A stretch of 64,000 nucleotides of DNA. It comes from Huntiella abstrusa (Eukaryota; Ascomycota; Sordariomycetes; Microascales; Ceratocystidaceae). Position 1 is the stretch's first letter. Every line of letters starts with the position of its first letter. The DNA lies in contig JAJNMT010000119.1 of NCBI GenBank assembly GCA_025685495.1, positions 1-64,000 of the forward strand. The letters are read 5' to 3'. A program made the position numbers and the translations under genes. The notes under the pieces are model-generated. The model saw nothing but the letters and a program-made list of their open reading frames with translations. It searched no databases and was not told the DNA's origin. This document shows positions 46,371-56,799 of this stretch, piece after piece.

Positions 46371-46659
46371 CTGGAGAGTCGTACATACATACATGACGCG
46401 ACAAGGGGCATTTACTGTGATGACCATACGCAAATAAGCACGTGACTGGACGAGCATACGAGACCAGAATACCCGAGTCTTGGTTTAACGATAGACGTAT
46501 TTTGTTCGAATTGGATATAAGCATGTTAGGTGGGAGATTTTCGAATTTTCCAATTCCATTTGCCATTTATTATTGAATATGGGTGGTTGTAGAGTGTACA
46601 TACCTTTGGACTTTGTTCTTGGGGAACGCTCTACCATGGTCTATACAAGGTTCAATTCC

Positions 46660-46992
46660 GTACTTCTTCTGTATGGAAGAAGTAGCAGGTTCGATTCCTG
46701 CTCGGGTCAAACCAGTGAACACTAAGTTCAAGGTTGCACCTGGCGACTGCACCTTTGTAACTTAGTGTAAGCTGGAACTAACTGTCCGGTCTGTGGAGGG
46801 TCTTCTAACTTGGGGTCGGGTCGGGGTGCTAGGATTCGGGTTGCTATATACTGGGTTGGAGGATATTAGGTGTCTACAGATTAGATTGGTACTAGCATAG
46901 GTTGAACTTAGATGTCCTGAAATACAGAAAGTCTCTCCATAGGCTAAGGCCTGCATGAGAGTAATGATTAAAAAAAAAAAAAAAAAAAAAAA
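46660..46992 (+). mobile_element. SINE-like retroposed insertion with poly-A tail
   Basis: The stretch ends in a 23-base A run (46970-46992) and is framed by a 13-bp direct repeat AAGGTTCAATTCC (46647-46659 and 46991-47003; the last two A may belong to the tail). A Pol III B-box, GGTTCGATTCC, lies at 46688-46698 within a GCAGG/CCTGC stem, preceded by a TACTTCTTC/GAAGAAGTA hairpin, so the 5' end looks tRNA-derived. No clear A box remains, suggesting 5' truncation. The upstream flank of the second F-box gene lacks this stretch, which supports an insertion after the duplication. Confidence 0.6.
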
Positions 46993-47251
46993 GGTTCAAT
47001 TCCTATACAGTTATCAGTGAGAAGCGAACATTTCGTGCGTAGCCATCAGACACGGCTGAGGCTGACAGGCGTTCTGTTACAAGAACATGTGGTTTTATGA
47101 TAGGGTTATACCCTATATATCTCAATGCCAATTTTAGAGCGTTCGCTAAGACCCCGCATGATGTCATTTTGTTGCCTCAAGTGTAATCGGGATAGTTGAA
47201 GTAGCCATTTTCACGGCTTTCCAGTCTTTATTTTTTAACCCGAGTTTTATC

Positions 47252-50190
47252 ATGAGCGCAGAACCCGGGGATTCGTTCCAATGGGAACCATCGTGTGTGC
47301 TATGCGGCTCGAAGGGTCTCGGACGGCGCACAGAATCGGTGGATTCCGAGCTGTCCCCAGATTGGTCCTGGACCAATGGGCCGGATGAGCTCGAAATAGG
47401 CGATGGTACTCTGGCGCATGACCCTTTGAAAGCGCCTTGGAATTTTGTGAAGCTTTTACCAGGAATGCGCCTGGAGAAGGAACAGCAACAGTTATTCAAG
47501 GAAGCGACGAAGCAGTGGCTATCAAATGCACCGTGTGAGGCCGGCGAAACCCCAACTCCGCCCGTTTTGCACCCTCATATCTTGGCCTTTTATCATGACA
47601 GGAGGAAACAAGACAATTGGATGTATGTAACGATAGCTTCACGTTTCATGTGATCAATCGACTGACCCTTGAGATGGAAAACAGACATTCGTTGGCTCAT
47701 GTACACCCAGTCCCGTACCCGCCGTTCGACCCAAACGCAATCGAAAGAGAACCAATCGACCTCATGCCCCTGATCAAACGACCAGAAGGCGAATATGGTC
47801 CTGCTTTTCAAACTGAATGGATGAAGGCAGCGGAAATGGATTCATGCGATCTTGGGTTTGATAGACAACGATCACCCTCGGCGGTCATGTGGACGACGAA
47901 AAATGACACGCACATCCCAGACGCGAATAGACCCATTTTTGTTCATTGGGATTGTATGCAGGTTTTGGTGACCCAACTAGTTGGCAAAAGGATTGACGCC
48001 AAGCTGACTGCTGAAGATTGGCTCTCGTTGAACCACGAGGCTCTGGGGGTGGCGATGTACTCGTTTTCTAATGACGAAGACAACGAGGCTGACAAGCTTG
48101 CCCCACAGAGGCGAGTCCTCCACCGAATGTATAGCGCTCCGAATCCCGCAAAGCCTGTCATACCATTAGTTAAAGCGGGCGTGTTACAAAGCTCTTTGAG
48201 CCGGTTATTGTTCAAGTCAAATCGCTTCCAACAGGCCCTCAAGACAGAAGACCTACAATGGCAGAAGGGCCAGGATGAACCTATCGATTTCCCAGGCAAT
48301 TTGCTCGCCAAACTACCAGTAGAGCTTTTTTCTCTTGTGCTAAGTTACCTGGATGCAGATGACCTCCGTTCTGTTAGTCGAGTGTCGAAGACTATGCGCA
48401 TCGCTCTTCAAAGTGACGAGTTTTGGCTCTCTTGGCTCCGGGCGGGAGCGTACGATAGAGTTCTTCCTGAATTGAAGGATGCTCTCCAAGAGGGTATCGC
48501 CATGTGCAAGAAGGAAAACAAGCCATTGCCTAAATGGCGACAGGTTGCCGGGTGGCTGGAAGTAGTCTCGACGCCGACGAATCTGTCTGCAGGATGGAGT
48601 ACTGTTCTTGAATCCCGGCTCAGAATCTTGAAAATGGCAGACATTGTCTTGCAACGTTACCAACAGGTTCAGACGCATGCACGATGGGCGTTGGATGACC
48701 CCGAATATACGTTCTGTTTGGCACCTACAAAGCTGATGTTGCATGGTGTAGTTTGTAAGGCAGACGAGCTGCAGTGGAAAACCTTGTGCAACGCCAAATC
48801 ACTTCCGTTTATCTCACTGAGAATGACGCCGGGGTTGAGAGGAAGTGCTGTTCGGTTGGCTTATGAGGCTGAAAAGCCTGTTATTCAATTATTCGACGAA
48901 TATGACGACACTGAGCAGAATATTCTGTCCTTTGGCGATTTGGTGGTGTTGATCGAGTTCGGCTTGTCACCTACAGTGGCCCCGAGAACCTCTGGGCTTG
49001 TTCAAGTGCGGGTAAGTTTGAATTGCAATAAAGGTGGACTCAGATACCACGCTTAGATCCATGTTACTAACAAAGTATCTTCGTAATGATAGCTAGTTAC
49101 GTCAAAGGGCGCCAAGTTGTCTTTAAGAATGCCAGGGTTTGAAGATGCGCCAGTCGAGTATGTCATTTACAGTCACGCGCCTAGAGGCTTCTTATTCTTG
49201 GACCAGATTTACGCTTCAAAATCATTCACGAAACCCAAAGCGTTTCACGGGCTTTGGGCCAACCCGTTGCCCGACCCGAGCAAGCACCATGCTTTCGCAT
49301 TCAGAGGCATTACACAGGGACCGTTCAATGACAGCGATGTGCGTCGTGGTAATTACTTCAACCGGGTTATATGGACTGTGAACGGCGACTCTGATCGTCT
49401 GCAAGAAATCGTTAACAAGAACGACACAGTGATTCGCCCGGACAACTTTGTTGGAATTCAAGATAAACCAATGAACGCTGTTTTCTTCACATCTCAGGAC
49501 GAGCTCACCGATACCCCACAGACATGGCTTATCTACCGGGACGGTTCCGCAAACATGGAATTTAGACGTACGCTACCCATCCGTGGCATAAAGCGGCCGG
49601 GTCAACCAGTTGTTGGAATCACGACGAAGGAGGCGAAGAAGTGGCCAAAGAAGCATATCCAGAAAATCGAAATTTCTCGGAAAAGTAATCTCGTCGCCGT
49701 GATGAAGCTTGACTATCTTGAGGACATCATCCCGAGTCATAAATTCAAACATAACGAGCAAGATTGGAAGTGCTCTATTCCCTTGTTTAAAAGCGGGATG
49801 TTTAGGGGGATCGTCTGGAATGAGGATAATACGAGTTTGATGCTATGGCGTCCCAATAGTTTCACGGGTCGTAAAGATGGCGAGGGCGATTATTGTTACT
49901 GTGGATCGTTCTGGTGCTATTGTTGCGGCGATTACGGCGACAGTGACGAGGATGTTGTTGGTGATGGTCGTGAGGTTGACTTTGACGCCATTTATGCATC
50001 TGATGACGACCTATCTGATGGCTATTATCCTGCTGAGTATTACGATGAGGAGGGGTATGATTCTGATATGCTCTACCATCCTGGTATGGCTCCCAGGCTT
50101 GATCCATTCTTGGCAGCACGATTACGGCAAGCCCTTGAAGATTCATCAAACGATGACGGCGATGATGACGATGAAGAATTCTCTGATTAA
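47252..50190 (+). CDS. F-box protein, tandem copy A (931 aa)
   Basis: Exons 47252-47622, 47685-49011 and 49093-50190. The N-terminal part (CVLCGSKGLGRR, DWSWTNGP) is conserved with copy B. The F-box spans about residues 329-372 (LAKLPVELFSLVLSYLDADD then RVSKTMR), which in this class recruits Skp1 and an SCF ubiquitin ligase. A long C-terminal region carries GFEDAPVEYVIYSHAPRG, WLIYRDGS and KSGMFRGIVWNE, probably the target-binding part, and then a Cys cluster YCYCGSFWCYCCGD (about 833-846) and an Asp/Glu/Tyr-rich tail ending DDDDEEFSD. The Cys cluster may bind metal. Large F-box families with this layout occur in filamentous ascomycetes; the target is unknown. Confidence 0.85.
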
Positions 50191-51557
50191 GGGTGGTATA
50201 CTGATGATGAGCAGCAGCGCTATGATGGCGGTGGCAAAATGACAATAAGTGTATAGCACAAGCTTTTTGCTTGAATATACAATCAATACAATATCGGCGT
50301 CGTTTGTGATTCTTGTGGCTTTTTCAAAACATGTCAATGGAGGTTAAACTCACCGCTAGGCCGGTGGTCATCTATACGGTACAGATCTTGCGTGAACCAG
50401 ACAGTATATGCATAAGTAGGTGCTGCCAGTATATAAGCATGTACGCATGCACCAAAACCTGAAGTAGTTTCACTATCTGATCTCCCCGGTCGTCGTCTAA
50501 ACTAATCAGCAAGTGGCAATATAATCAACATGGAAGCCAGCCCATTCGCACTCGTTCTAGCTACAGGCAACAGCAGCAGGTACACGCCCCATTTTTGTAC
50601 TACAATCGTTAGTCAGTTCTGGTGTCAGTCTCTGCCCTGTCTGATGGCTGCTCACTAAGTGTTCGTTCTCACTGTATACGGAATTGCCTCCTATATAGTC
50701 CCTGATAGAACAGCACTAGTAACCAAGTCCAAAGGTTCCACTGCTTTTTGGCGCAGTGGTATGCTGATGCCTCCCAGTCCGTCATCTGGACACAAAACTG
50801 ACCTAGGGTTAGGGCGAGGGTGGGGCGTTAGGCCCACCCACGGCGCCGGTGTAAATAGGCTCCGGGCATTGCGGGGGGTTAGCATGGAACTTCGTATTGA
50901 ATATTATCAGCTATTCCCCCCCCTCACTCCGGAACAACAAGGAAAGGTTAAATCGAAGGAAAGAAGGGACTGGCGAAGCAAATGAAGGGAGTAGTGTGTG
51001 TGCAAAGACAACATAAAGAGAAAAGATGAAAAAAAGAAAAGATGCAAGGTGCTTGTTATGTTGTCGTGAGTTCCAACAACTGCGATTGCTACGCAGGTGT
51101 GAAAGAGTCGAGGCACGTATATTGTTCAAGTTGGAGACGAAGCATGCTAGGTGGAAGATTCTGAATTTTTACAGTTTTATTCACCGTTCATTGTTGAATA
51201 TGGGTGGGTATAGAGTGTATGCCACAAAATAGTGACCTCATGGCAGACACAGAGTTACGGACTGGTTTTTGAAGATGTCTCTGTGCTTGTGATGAAATAC
51301 GAGATGTCCTGTACTTTGTTTGTTTGTTTTCATTTGACACACGATTAGGAGGCCGAGAGCCTCTTGCTCTAGGCAGGGTGTTCTGTAGCAGGAACATCAA
51401 GTCATAGTAGGGCTACACCCTATACATTTCAATTGGATTTTAGAGCGCGCGCTAGTAACCCACATGGTAACATTTTGTCATCACGAGTGTGATCAGGATT
51501 ATTTAAGTAACGATTTTCACGAACTTCCAGTCTTCATTTTCTAATCTGTGTTTTATC
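50191..51557. other. Spacer between the F-box copies
   Basis: 1.37 kb: first the 3' flank shared with copy B (to about 50810), then about 300 bp unique sequence that is G-rich (50805-50885, including TAGGGTTAGGG), then the 5' flank shared with copy A (from about 51115). The frames here are not supported as genes. Confidence 0.6.
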
Positions 51558-54500
51558 ATGAGCGAAGAACCCGAGGAGTCGTTCGAATGGGAACCACCGT
51601 GTGTGCTGTGCGGCTCGAGGGGTCTCGGACGGCGCACAGAATCGGTGGATTCCGTGCTGTCCCCAGACTGGTCCTGGACCAATGGGCCGGATGAACTCGA
51701 AATAGGCGATGGCACTCTGGCGCATGACCCTTTGAAAACACCTTGGAGTTTTGTGAAGCTCCCGCCAGGCATGCGCCTGAAGAAGGAACAGCAACAGTTA
51801 TTCAAGAAGGCGACGAAGCGGTGGCTCTCAAATGCATCGTGTGAAGCTGGCGCAACCCCAAATCCGCCAGTTTCACACCCCCATATCTTGGCTTTTTATC
51901 ATGACAAGAGACAACAAGACAACTGGAAGTACGTGACGATAGCTTCATGTTTCATTTAACCAATTGACTGACTCTTGAGATGAACAACAGACATTCGATG
52001 GTTCATGTACGGCCATTCAACCGAAACCCAGTCTCAATAAATCCAGTTGACTACATGTCCCTGGTCGAACGGCGAGACGGCGAATATGGACCTGCTTTTC
52101 AAACTGAATGGATGAAAGCAGCAGAATGGGATTCATGCGATTTTGGGCCACCAGGATCAAGACTCTTCTGGATCGAGTGGACAATGAAAAATGGCACGCA
52201 CATCCCAGACGTGAATAGACCCATTTTTGTTCATTGGGATTGTATGCAGGTTTTGGTAACCCAACTAGTTGGCAAACGGATTGACGCCAAGCTGACTGCT
52301 GAAGATTGGCTCTCGTTGAACCACGAGGCATTGGGGGTGGCGATGTACTCGTTTGCCAATGACGAAGATGAGACCGACTTTCTTGCACCACAAAGACGAT
52401 TCGTCAAGCGAATGTACAATGGCCCGAAACCTGTGATACCAGTAGTTAAAGCGGGTGTGTTGGAAAGCTCTTTGAGCCGGTTATTGTTCAAGTCAAATCG
52501 CTTTCAGCAGGCCCTTGAGACAGAGGATTTACAGTGGCAGAAGGGCCAGGACGAACTCGTCGATTCCCCAGACAATTTGCTCACTAAACTACCAGCAGAG
52601 ATTTTATTTCTTGTGCTAAGTTACCTGGATGCAGGTGACCTTCGTTCTGTTAGTCGGGTGTCCAAGACTATGCGCATCACTCTTCAAAGCGACAGGTTTT
52701 GGCTCTCTTGGCTCTGGGCGGGCGCATACGATAGAGTTCTTCCTGAATTGAAGGATGCTCTCCAAGAGGGTATCGCCTTGTGCAAGAAGGAAAACAAACC
52801 ATTGCCTAAATGGAGACAGGTTGCCGGGTGGTTGGAAGTGGTCTCGACGCCGACGAACATGTTTGCAGGATGGGGTGCTGTTCTTGAATCCCGGCTCAAA
52901 ATCTTGAAAATGGCAGACATTGTGTTGCAGCGTTATCGCCAGGTCCAGACGCATGCACTATGGGCGTTGGATGACCCCGAATATACGTTCTGTCTGGCAC
53001 CTACAAAGCTGATGTTGCATGGCGTGGTTTCTGATGCAGACGACCTGCAGTGGAAAACCACGTGCAATGTTTTGACGCTTCCATTTATTTCGCTGAGAAT
53101 GACGCCAGGGCCGAGAGGAAGTGCTGTTCGGTTGGCTTATGAGGCTGAAAAGCCTGTTATTCAATTATTCGACGAATATGACGACACTGAGCAGAATATT
53201 CTGTCGTTTGGCGATTTGGTGGTGTTGATCGAGTTTGGCTTGTCACCTACAGTGGCTCCAAGAACCTCTGGGCTTGTTCAAGTGCGGGTAAGTTTGAATT
53301 GCAATAAAGGCGGACTCAGATGCCACGCTTAGATCCATGTTACTAATAAAGCATCTTCATGGTGATAGCTAGTTACGTCAAAGGGCGCCAAGTTGTCTTT
53401 AAGAATGCCCGGGTTTGAAGATGCTCCAGTTGAGTATGTCATTTACAGTCACGCGCCTAGAGGCTTCTTATTCTTGGACCAGATTTACGCTTCAAAATCA
53501 TTCACGGGCCCCAGACAATTTCACAGGCGTTGGGCCAACCCGTTGCCCGACCCGAGCAAGCACCATGCTTTTGCATTCAGAGGTATCACACAGGGACCGT
53601 TCAATGACAGCGATGTGAGTCGCGGTAATCACCTCAGTCGGATTATATGGACTGTGAATGGTGACTCTGATTGTCTGCAAGAAATCGTTCACAAGAACGG
53701 CACAGTGATGCGCCCGAATGAATTTCCCGAAAATCAAGCTCACCCCATGAACGCTGTTTTCTTCGCATCTCAGAAGGAACTCACTGATACCCCACAGGTA
53801 TGGCTTATCTACCGGGACGGTTCCGCGAACGTGGGAAATAGACGTACGCCATCGATCCGTGGGATAAAGCGGCCGGGTCAGCCAGTAGTTGGAATCACGA
53901 AGAAGCAGGCGAAGAAGTGGCCAAAAAAGAATATCCAGAAAATCGAAATTTCACGGACGACCAATCTAGTCGCCGTGTTCAATTATGACTATCTTGAAGA
54001 CATCGTCCCGAGTCATGAAATCGAAGATCACGACCAAGACCACAAGTTTTCTGTGCCCTTGTTTAAGAGCGGGATGTTTAGGGGAATCATTTGGAATGAA
54101 ACCTATTCAAGTTTACTGCTATGGCGTCCCGGCAGTTTCAAGGACCTGAAAGATGACGAAGGCGAGTATTGTTACTGTGGAGAAGAAGACTGCTATTGCT
54201 GCGGCGACTTCGACCTCAGTGACGAAGACATTGCTGGTGATGGTCGTGGACCTACCTTTGCCGATCTTGTTGTATCTGATGACGACCTAAGTTCTAGCGA
54301 TCTTGATGTATCTGATGACGACCTAAGTTCTGGCGATCTTGTTGTATCTGATGACGACCTAAGTTCTGGCGATCTTGATGTATCTGATGACGACCTAAGT
54401 TCTGGCGATCTTGATGTATCTGATGACGACCTAAGTTCTGGCGATCTCGATGTATCTGATGACGACCTAAGTTCTGGCGATCTCGATGTATCTGATGACG

Positions 54501-54655
54501 ACCTAAGTTCTGGCGATCTTGATGATTATTATGATGGGGAGTGGTATGAATTGGATGATATGCTCTCCCATCCTGGTCTGAATCTTGGGTATGGTCCACC
54601 CCTGCTGGAACAATGGCGATACTCAGTTGGAGTTCCATCGGACAACGACGATTGA
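51558..54655 (+). CDS. F-box protein, tandem copy B (984 aa) with acidic repeat
   Basis: Exons 51558-51928, 51991-53287 and 53369-54655, with introns at the same places and of the same lengths (62 and 81 bp) as copy A. The F-box is near residues 318-362 (LTKLPAEILFLVLSYLDAGD). The Cys cluster reads YCYCGEEDCYCCGD (about 822-835). It is followed by seven 12-residue units of the type LDVSDDDLSSGD (about 855-938), absent from copy A, where only one SDDDLSDG remains. The tail ends PSDNDD; copy A's final ~20 acidic residues are lost because of a TGA at 54653-54655 followed by recognisable remnant sequence. Function as for copy A; the differing C-termini suggest different targets or decay. Confidence 0.85.
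54263..54514 (+). repeat. 36-bp minisatellite inside F-box copy B, seven units
   Basis: Unit GATCTTGATGTATCTGATGA plus 16 more bases, seven times, nearly identical (changes T/A in the GTT/GAT codon, CTT/CTC, and one GGC/AGC). It keeps the reading frame and codes an Asp/Ser-rich repeat containing SDDD, a possible casein-kinase-2 type acidic stretch. Confidence 0.95.
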
Positions 54656-55118
54656 TATGACGATGACGAATTCTAAGATGCATAGTGGTATACTGAGGAT
54701 GGGTTGTAGTGCTATGATGGCGGTGGCAAAATGGCAATAAGTATATAGCACAAGCTTCTTCCTTGAATATGCAATCAATAGAATTTCGACGTTGCTCGTG
54801 ATTCTTGTGGCCTTTTCACAACATATCTATGGAGGTTCAATTTATCTCTAGGGCGGTGATTATCTACATGGTGCACATCTTCCGTGGACCAGATAGTGTA
54901 TATATGAGTGAGTGTTGTGAATATATAAACATGTACAGACGCATGCTCCACAACCCGACGTAGCTTCATTCTATGATCTCCCCGGTCGTCGTCTAAACTA
55001 ACCGGCGAGTAGCGATGGTATCATGGTATTCATCCCATTCGCACTCATTCTAGCTACAAGTAACAACCTCGTGTACCATGTCCCCTGTTTGTGCTACACT
55101 CGTTGATCAGTTCTCGAC

Positions 55119-55440
55119 ATTAAACTAGGATGCCGAGTGCAACGGATTCCAACTTTATAGTGACATTATATCACCTAGATAGCGAGCAGGCGGGCCCGTT
55201 CCCGTACTGACTACATAGACATATCTGGTAACTCTAAGAATTGATTCTTGGGCCTTTCCCAATAGGGTATAACATCTAGCTATAGATGTTCTCTGGTGGG
55301 GAGATTGGTCGTACAAGACGTACCAAAGGAGTAGAGGATTTCAGGAACACTCGGACCACGACAACTTATAAAGTAGTTTGTCCGTGCATATAGGGCTCGG
55401 TAGTTAGCTTCTAAGCGGCAAATCAATACAGTTTCTCGAT
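55119..55440. other. Insertion of ~320 bp in copy B flank
   Basis: Sequence present only in copy B, bordered by imperfect direct repeats CAGTTCTCGAC (55108-55118) and CAGTTTCTCGAT (55429-55440), where copy A has a single CAGTTCTGG. It looks like an insertion with target duplication, but has no terminal repeats or poly-A that would name its class. Confidence 0.5.
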
Positions 55441-56700
55441 GTCAGCCTCTGCCCTGTCTGATGGCTGCTCACTAAGTGTTCGTTCTCACTGTATACGGAA
55501 TTGCCTCCTATATAGTACCTGATACAGCAGTACTAGTCACAAAGTCCAAAGGTTCCGCTTCTTTTTGGTGCAGTGGTATGCTGATGCCTCCCAGTCCGTC
55601 ACTGGACGGAATGCCAGCACATACATTTGTCATAGTACTTCCATAAGAGTTCCGACACAATCAAGTCACGAGAAAAGTGACTGCTGGACAAGTAGAAAGC
55701 CTCAGAGTCAGAGGTCCATTCCGTACTCCGCGAATTCAATTTTAATGTATATAGTGTCGCATTCTCTATTGCTTTCTTGTCAAGTGTAGTGTACACCAAG
55801 CAGTGCACGGTTTAAGTGACATGTCTCATTGATACAGGTCTCAAAATTTTGACCGCTTGCTGTAGCCGGAGTCAGTTAAAAGTCCTATGCAGCAGGTCGA
55901 ACGAACCGCTCATTCCGGTCCGGCAATACCGGCCGGCATTTATAGTAGGGATCGGATGATTGTTCCGTTGATATTTCAATGTCATTGACAGGGCAACTCC
56001 ATGGAAGAGTAGGCGTCAGCAAATGGGCAATTAAGCCCGAATCAGAGAGTTGGGATTTGAAGGATTGATCCTGTAAGGGTTATGCTGTAAGGTAACCCAT
56101 GTAGCTGGATTTTTACGCTCAAAGATTGTTTTAGTTTGGAAGTCGGTCTAAAAACATCACTGCATAGATTACGCCGGGTTAAACTTGTAGGCAGAATACA
56201 TCGACACATAATATGAAAAATGTCTTGCCGATGTTCCAACCCCTGCCTGCAAATCGTTGACAGACGGAAGCTTGTTTTCCAAGGTGTCAAATAACCCTCG
56301 TGAACCCTTGAACAATTGTGAAAGCTCGAGATCTTAGTCCTGCGATTTTAATCGTCTAACTGAGGTACGTAACGAAAGCGAGAAAAAAAATGTATGCCGA
56401 GGTGTCCACGTGATGACTAGAACGAGTAAACAACTTTTCAGTCACAAAATCGTCCACGTTGCCGACGAACAATGCTGCATTGAAGGACTTTTCACGTTTC
56501 CCGGCGAAAGGCGATAGTATCGATAATTTCCGTTTTGGGACATGGCAACGGTGTGGCCCCACTTTTATTAGCATTGTTTATAAGTCGACACAATGGTAAA
56601 AATGACTTGCTTTGATCAACATGATGGTTGGGGTCAGGCAAGAGCGAACGACGAGGAGGGCTTTGCTGGGGAATTTTTCATGTGTGTGTTGGTGTGGTTA

Positions 56701-56708
56701 TATATAAA
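56701..56708 (+). promoter_or_regulatory. TATA box of the ABC transporter gene
   Basis: TATATAAA about 95 bp before the ATG at 56800. Confidence 0.5.
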
Positions 56709-56799
56709 GAGTATGGGGGACGCAATTGTGAATCACACTGAACTTGCTTGTTGGTTTTTCATGACTTAGCTTGGGCATTTGCTAAGTATTTGTTTTATC

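Larger units (their letters stand above)
46490..50810 (+). repeat. Tandem duplication unit, copy A
   Basis: Matches 51115-55612 in the same orientation, covering the 5' flank, the whole F-box gene and about 600 bp of 3' flank. Copy A has the SINE-like insertion upstream. Boundaries are approximate because flanks are diverged. Confidence 0.8.
51115..55612 (+). repeat. Tandem duplication unit, copy B
   Basis: Direct repeat of 46490-50810. It lacks the upstream SINE-like insert but has an extra ~320 bp in the 3' flank (55119-55440) and an expanded acidic repeat in the coding region. Confidence 0.8.
54656..56799. other. Intergenic region downstream of F-box copy B
   Basis: 2.1 kb. The first ~960 bp are the duplicated 3' flank with the extra insertion 55119-55440; the rest leads to the ABC transporter promoter, with TATATAAA at 56701-56708. 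No convincing gene on either strand. Confidence 0.5.

Noticed and set aside
46621..46710. Functional tRNA gene around the two GGTTCRATTCC boxes
   Set aside because: No acceptor stem pairs and no A box is at the right distance; better explained as a retroposon and its target duplication.
46570..46752. 60-codon minus-strand frame containing TRAGIEPATSS
   Set aside because: This is the well-known false peptide from reading tRNA-type B-box sequence; it supports a tRNA-derived element, not a protein.
50818..50830. TAGGGTTAGGG, telomere-like
   Set aside because: Less than two clean units in G-rich sequence; not an interstitial telomere tract.
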